From assembly GCA_963664675.2 (NCBI GenBank), contig CAXXLB010000009.1, forward strand, positions 62,001-126,000: DNA of 64,000 nt, in the 5' to 3' direction. The stretch is from JASGMR01 sp963664675 (GTDB taxonomy: Bacteria; Thermotogota; Thermotogae; Petrotogales; Kosmotogaceae). A program made the translations under genes and the position numbers. Of this stretch, positions 59,384-64,000 are shown piece after piece (positions within the stretch are counted from its first letter, which is position 1; each line of letters opens with the position of its first letter). The notes under the pieces were generated by a model. That model saw nothing but the letters and a program-made list of their open reading frames with translations. It had not been told where the DNA came from and searched no databases.

Positions 59384-62300
59384 TTAACTCCCAACTTCAG
59401 ACCATGTTTTTTTGAATACCTCTCTTTGAAAAAATTCATCGTTCATTTCTGATTCCCAAACCAACCAATATTTACTATTATGATAAATTACACATGGCAT
59501 ATATCTCGGTGGATGCAGTGGTTTTGAGCTATAATACGGAATTCTGTAATTTCCTCGTAAAGAAAATTTGTAATAAAAATTGTGATGCCCGGGTTCTCTC
59601 TCAGGCATAAATTCAAAAACAAATCCCCCACTAAATTCTTCTTCATCATTTGGAGAGCCTGGATAGTAATATTTTGTTCTAACGTCAAGACCAATACCTT
59701 GTGCGACAAATTCACATATGTTTTGAGCTCCCGTATAAGTTCCAGAGGACTCATCATTCTCTAATAAATTCATTAGTCTCATTTGTTGTTCTTTTATGTC
59801 ATAATTTTCGGGTGTTACATTTAAACGTGTGTTCCAAACTTTAGACCGAATATAATTTCCCGTTTGATAATCATCATTATTCGAAGTAACTTTCCTAAAA
59901 AAATCAAAAGTCAATTCTTGACGTATTCGCCTATAAATTTGTTTTCTTGAAAATTTTATTCTATTTAATAAAGATGTTGAATATTCAAATGGGGAATTTT
60001 CATCTGTAAGATTTATTCCGGAGTCTATAAATCGAATTTTATTATTTTTTGCAGCAACAAATAAATCTCCCATTACTTTCATATCACCATTTTCACCATT
60101 GAAAAATAACCCTTTATCAGCAGTAACCTTGAAAACATCTAAAGTCAATGGATATCCAGTTCTAACTTCTATAGGACGGTCGATGGAAATAATAGCAGAT
60201 CCTACAGCAGTAACCGCGCGTAATATTTTATCCCCGGAATTGATTTTTTTGTAAATTTTTATACCGGATCCATAGTTGGAACATCCGGCATTTATCGTAA
60301 TTGTATCTTCATCTATCGCTGTTATTGTTCTTTCATATGTAGAACCACCTATATCTGTAAAGTCAAGAAAAATACTATCACCAACTTGAAAATAATCAGC
60401 AAAATTCCCATTATAACCGGAATTTCTTTCAATGGTAATATCAGATGTTGATGTAGTATCACCTTTTATGGGAATTTCAGTCCACAGATCCGTTTTTACA
60501 CCTAACAAAACAAGATCACCAACCTCAAAATGATTCGCGAAATTTCCGGATCCATTATAAACGGTCAAATCTGTATTACTAGTCAAAATCCCATCGACTC
60601 CAATATCTTCCATATAATCTGAAATATTTATCTGAAGGTTGCCGCCGTCAAGAATATAAATGCCGTCTTTATTATCTGGAAGAGCATCATAACCTATTTT
60701 TACAGCTTCGTTTCCATTTGGCCCCACTAATATTTGTTGACCAGTTCTCAATCTTAAAGCGGTTTCCAGATCATCCACCCCGTTACGGTTTGGGCTGGTA
60801 CCACCAGATGTTTCTATCCAGGATCCTACAGCTCCGCTTTTTGAAACCGTTCTGACTCTGTAATAATATGAATTATCATATGAAACGCTCTTATCTGTGT
60901 ATGTGTTGTTTCGTTGTTTGGACAACGCTACATATAAACTGGCGGTTCCTATTTTTCTTTCCAATTCATAATAATTGAATTTCGGATCCGCTTCAATATT
61001 CTTACCGGAAATAATATTATCCCAGACTACGAATATTAAAGTTTTTCCTGCGCTGGTATTTATATTGGCCGTATCATCAGGATTCGGATAATTTGTAGTA
61101 GTGTGATTTGCTTCGTCGCTATAATCTGAGCTCAAATCTTCTATATCTACGGCTTTTAACTTTACATAATAAGCTGTATTTGCTAAAACGGGGGCCCTGT
61201 AAAAGGTTCCTATTGTTTCGCCTATTTTGGAATAGCTTCCGCCATCTTCTTTTAACCATATTTCATAATAGGATGTGTCTTTAGAAGTCGACCGTATCCA
61301 GGAGATTTTCAACCATACCTGCTGCTCTACATATTCCGATGTAAGAGATAAACCTGTGGGAGTTTTCGGAACAATTCCATCACCGTTCACAGCTTCCTGA
61401 ACTTCTGTTGCGTTTAAATATGCCGAGTATAAATCGTCATAGTCATGCGCTCTCACACGGATGTTGTAAGATTCCCCACGGTCCGCCGGCAATCTTGCGT
61501 TATTCTCCAGGACTGCCAGTACATTGGCATCATCCCATGTTTCCGTGATTTTCTTCCATTCAACGAGATAATAATTGACATCCTTTGATGTGGATTTTGT
61601 CCAGGAAGCAGTTAAGAAAATCCCTCCTACAGCATCCGAATCAGTGGCTAAATTAGTGGGAGCAGCCGGTGTATTTCCATCTCCGATATTTCCGTCTTTT
61701 ACCTCGGCTACCGTTATCTGGTCCTCTGCCTGCTTTCCCGAAGCGTCATGGAATTCAACCTTTATAGTATATACATATCCGCTGTAACCTGAATTTACCG
61801 GTAATGTGTAGGTGTTACCGGCTCCATTTTGTTCAAGTGTCTCTTCGCCACCATTGACAGACTTATAAAATTTGTACGCTGTGGGTGTGAAGTTTATGGC
61901 AGTAGCCGTTATAGTTATATCTGTTGATGTGTCGGGAGTCGGATTGTTCCCGGAATTGTCGTACACTATTATCTGACTTGAAGCGGAAACTCTCCCGGCT
62001 TTAGCATCTTCACCAGGCGTTCCCGGTTCTCCTGGTTCTCCGGGGGATCCCGGAGCGCCTTCAATTGCTTTTGTAAGAGTCATGTATTTTTCAACTGTTA
62101 ATTTGCCTTCCAGGTTAATTTCTATCTTAATTTTCGCTGAATCTTTACCACTGTCAAAACTTACCAGATATATTCTGTCATTCTCAGATTTTCCTGCCGT
62201 ACAGTCTTCACCTGTAACTGTTATTGAAAACTTACCGCCTCCCGGGGAAGAATCTACCGCACTTAAAAGATGAGCATTCCTGAAAGCCAGGACCTGTGTG

Positions 62301-63805
62301 ATAGCTTTACCTGTAGAACCTACTTCACCTGTTTTTGGATTACCCGAAGAATCACAGAGAACAGTGTGAGCTTCATTGGTCAATATAGCGGTATAATTTT
62401 TCAGGTTCTCCGGAATTTTCGGCTCGTTGGTTTCTTCATTATCAGTATCAACTGGGTCGTATGTTTCGCGGTCACCATTTCCTTTCAAGGTCCATACTTC
62501 GTTACTATAGTTGTATTCCAACTCTTCAACTACCATCTTTGCGCCATCTAAATCTATGATGTAATAAGGCTGGCTTGAAACTGAATCTTTGGGTCCTATA
62601 TACGGAGCTTTATCGAAATCCTGAATATTTGCATTGAAACCATCTACCGGCCTGGAAGCTTCCCATGTAACCCTTCGCTTATTCCAGTCGTCATTAACCG
62701 AAATCATATCGCTTTCAAGAGTCCAGGTGTTTTCATTAGTGCCTGTGAGATCACCTTTTCCCTGCGTCTCGTTATCCTCAATGATCGTATAAATTGTGAA
62801 ATAAAAATCAAATATCTTCTGGTCGGTGGATACGGAATTAGTTACTTTCACCTGTATCTTAAACGGATTTTTTAAATAGTTTGTAGGGTCATCATCTATA
62901 AAATTACTGTTCCAGACTTCTCTATCCAGCGAAAGACTTGAATCACCTAAAAACGTTAAATCACTGATCTTTAAAACTGGATTGTCAAAGGTTATGTAGT
63001 GTGGTTTATCCGGATCGCATCCGACTCCCTCGGCCGGTACTTCATAGTCATTTTCCATGCTGGCAATAGTGAAGCTGTCATAAATAGCCTTCTTTTTATT
63101 TATTTTCACCTCATAATATGCGTAACTTTTTGCTTTATAATCTATAGTATCATTCTTTGTATTGGTTGTTGAAATGCTTAACTGAGAGGTCCCGTTATAC
63201 GAGTTATACAAGCATCCATATTCCACCACTAAAGTAAACGGTTCTTTTCCGGGACTTAAAAAACATTTTCCTCCCAGTGCTTCGGCTATAGTCGTGAGCA
63301 ACTCTCTGACCGTTGTTCCTTCTTCTACATAATAGAACGGGATAACCGGATCATACTTTGAATCTGTGGCATCAGGAAGTAATTTAAATGTGGTTATGCC
63401 TATTTTGCTTCCCAGCCATGAGATAATATCGCTTGGTTTTTGGTCGACAAAAAGAGCGGCATTTAATTTCTTCTCCAATTTGAATTCAAGATAATCTCTG
63501 AGAGTTATTCTTAATGTCAGGTTATCTTCATCCCATTTGTGACGGTCGACATATCCCACAAATAAATTAGGCCCGTCATAAAAACCCTTCGATGCTCTGG
63601 CCGTATCCAATATTTTTATTTTGGTTTCTTTGGGAAATAGACCGTGAGCTTCTGATTCCGACTCACACTTTATATCCAGAACAGCTTCTGTATATCCTAT
63701 TGCTCCCTGAGGTTGCTTGTATGTTATTCTCAATGATGTTGTCCTGTCTATGTAATCGGTGATCCCGTATGCTTCCCCAGTCCACTTGTAAATCGATATA
63801 CTCAC
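59384..63805 (-). CDS. Giant phage tail-tip protein (tail spike/adhesin-like)
   Basis: About 1473 residues. The N-terminal 420 residues look like a baseplate hub or tail-associated domain (YIDRTTSLRITYKQPQGAIG, VGYVDRHKWDEDNLTLRITL). A collagen-like stretch GAPGSPGEPGEPGTPGED lies near residue 590, then several FN3-type domains (for example PAAPTNLATDSDAVGGIFLT, and PKTPTGLSLTSEYVEQQVWL), then a receptor-binding C-terminus from about residue 1080. Start is a GTG at 63805 behind GGGGGTGG, overlapping the previous stop. It probably determines host binding. Confidence 0.82.
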   Translation of the reverse strand: MSISIYKWTGEAYGITDYIDRTTSLRITYKQPQGAIGYTEAVLDIKCESESEAHGLFPKETKIKILDTARASKGFYDGPNLFVGYVDRHKWDEDNLTLRITLRDYLEFKLEKKLNAALFVDQKPSDIISWLGSKIGITTFKLLPDATDSKYDPVIPFYYVEEGTTVRELLTTIAEALGGKCFLSPGKEPFTLVVEYGCLYNSYNGTSQLSISTTNTKNDTIDYKAKSYAYYEVKINKKKAIYDSFTIASMENDYEVPAEGVGCDPDKPHYITFDNPVLKISDLTFLGDSSLSLDREVWNSNFIDDDPTNYLKNPFKIQVKVTNSVSTDQKIFDFYFTIYTIIEDNETQGKGDLTGTNENTWTLESDMISVNDDWNKRRVTWEASRPVDGFNANIQDFDKAPYIGPKDSVSSQPYYIIDLDGAKMVVEELEYNYSNEVWTLKGNGDRETYDPVDTDNEETNEPKIPENLKNYTAILTNEAHTVLCDSSGNPKTGEVGSTGKAITQVLAFRNAHLLSAVDSSPGGGKFSITVTGEDCTAGKSENDRIYLVSFDSGKDSAKIKIEINLEGKLTVEKYMTLTKAIEGAPGSPGEPGEPGTPGEDAKAGRVSASSQIIVYDNSGNNPTPDTSTDITITATAINFTPTAYKFYKSVNGGEETLEQNGAGNTYTLPVNSGYSGYVYTIKVEFHDASGKQAEDQITVAEVKDGNIGDGNTPAAPTNLATDSDAVGGIFLTASWTKSTSKDVNYYLVEWKKITETWDDANVLAVLENNARLPADRGESYNIRVRAHDYDDLYSAYLNATEVQEAVNGDGIVPKTPTGLSLTSEYVEQQVWLKISWIRSTSKDTSYYEIWLKEDGGSYSKIGETIGTFYRAPVLANTAYYVKLKAVDIEDLSSDYSDEANHTTTNYPNPDDTANINTSAGKTLIFVVWDNIISGKNIEADPKFNYYELERKIGTASLYVALSKQRNNTYTDKSVSYDNSYYYRVRTVSKSGAVGSWIETSGGTSPNRNGVDDLETALRLRTGQQILVGPNGNEAVKIGYDALPDNKDGIYILDGGNLQINISDYMEDIGVDGILTSNTDLTVYNGSGNFANHFEVGDLVLLGVKTDLWTEIPIKGDTTSTSDITIERNSGYNGNFADYFQVGDSIFLDFTDIGGSTYERTITAIDEDTITINAGCSNYGSGIKIYKKINSGDKILRAVTAVGSAIISIDRPIEVRTGYPLTLDVFKVTADKGLFFNGENGDMKVMGDLFVAAKNNKIRFIDSGINLTDENSPFEYSTSLLNRIKFSRKQIYRRIRQELTFDFFRKVTSNNDDYQTGNYIRSKVWNTRLNVTPENYDIKEQQMRLMNLLENDESSGTYTGAQNICEFVAQGIGLDVRTKYYYPGSPNDEEEFSGGFVFEFMPEREPGHHNFYYKFSLRGNYRIPYYSSKPLHPPRYMPCVIYHNSKYWLVWESEMNDEFFQREVFKKTWSEVGS

Positions 63806-63999
63806 GTGGTCCACCCCCGCTCGGTCAGTGTTAAATTCAACCGGTAAAGCTTAATAGTATCGTGCCCCGACAGCATATCCAGGGATTCCACATCCATAAC
63901 ACAGTAATACAGGGCACTTTCTATAGTTGCATTGACGTAATTGTTGGCCATAAGAGCTTCCAGTGTTGCTTTCTCAGTATCCGTTATTATGTCCGACAT
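63802..63999 (-). CDS. Small phage protein, unknown
   Basis: 65 residues, ending one base into the start codon of the giant tail protein. The pattern KATLEALMANNYVNATIESA resembles small tail-assembly or virion proteins, but no family is recognised. Its binding site is outside the window. Confidence 0.55.
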   Translation of the reverse strand: MSDIITDTEKATLEALMANNYVNATIESALYYCVMDVESLDMLSGHDTIKLYRLNLTLTERGWTT

Positions 64000-64000
64000 T

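Larger units (their letters stand above)
51776..64000. mobile_element. Prophage or phage-derived element, extends past the window
   Basis: A serine recombinase gene on the plus strand meets a tightly packed minus-strand run of lysis and tail genes with overlapping starts and strong ribosome binding sites. The left end lies between the vsr stop (51492) and 51776; no attachment repeat could be recognised because the right end is outside. Base composition is slightly richer in GC than the small-gene array to the left. Confidence 0.85.

Noticed and set aside
1..64000. tRNA, rRNA or replication origin
   Set aside because: No cloverleaf, conserved rRNA segment or DnaA-box cluster was recognised by eye in the intergenic regions; dnaX next to ybaB alone does not indicate an origin.

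Overview
This is a low-GC bacterial chromosome segment, probably from an anaerobe of the Thermotogota or a related low-GC lineage. That placement is an inference. It rests on a separate gap and pgk in one run, a short DnaX, a pxpA-pxpB-pxpC operon, rubredoxin-reductase-like and CoA-disulfide-reductase/NADH-oxidase-like flavoproteins typical of anaerobes coping with oxygen, an exported 5'-nucleotidase with an S-layer-homology-like N-terminus, and many lipoproteins. Bacillota cannot be excluded and no rRNA or tRNA is visible to settle it.

Layout. 1-6291 (minus strand) is housekeeping: a run dnaX-ybaB-gap-pgk with a terminator-like hairpin between gap and pgk, and the 5-oxoprolinase operon pxpA-pxpB-pxpC. 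6395-12032 holds a flavoprotein reductase, an exported thermonuclease-like protein, a lipoprotein, an unknown protein and about 1 kb of empty AT-rich sequence. 12033-14521 is a divergent pair: a yjdF gene behind a structured leader that can mask its ribosome binding site, and an ABC-F gene behind a promoter, a 12-codon leader peptide and a nested hairpin, both suggesting small-molecule-responsive control. 14561-20175 carries four tandem paralogous membrane GGDEF genes, one frameshifted in a run of nine T. An intact EAL protein lies at 38.5 kb, so both sides of c-di-GMP turnover are present.

20-37 kb mixes secreted proteins (a papain-like lipoprotein that ends early, a 5'-nucleotidase, an amidase, a 1348-residue lipoprotein with Ig-like and propeller-like repeats) with an IS3-family element and a family of dispersed intergenic repeats. 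A roughly 670-bp directly repeated block sits upstream of the giant lipoprotein and carries two copies of the same promoter. 41-47.3 kb is an array of small exported or membrane proteins, several behind copies of the same roughly 150-bp leader, ending in an exported ApbE.

47.5-51.5 kb is the most interesting accessory module: a winged-helix gene, a 5-cytosine methyltransferase, a nucleotidyltransferase-fold protein, a DUF262 protein and a Vsr endonuclease, behind a strong promoter whose -10 box lies in a palindrome. It looks like a restriction-modification locus, but no conventional restriction enzyme is visible; the NTase and DUF262 pair occupies that position. From 51776 to the window end lies a prophage or phage-derived element: a large serine recombinase, then convergent minus-strand genes for lysis (endolysin, XhlA-like and holin-like proteins, a small HExxH protein) and tail or receptor-binding functions, ending with a giant tail-tip-like protein with Ig/FN3 and collagen-like segments.
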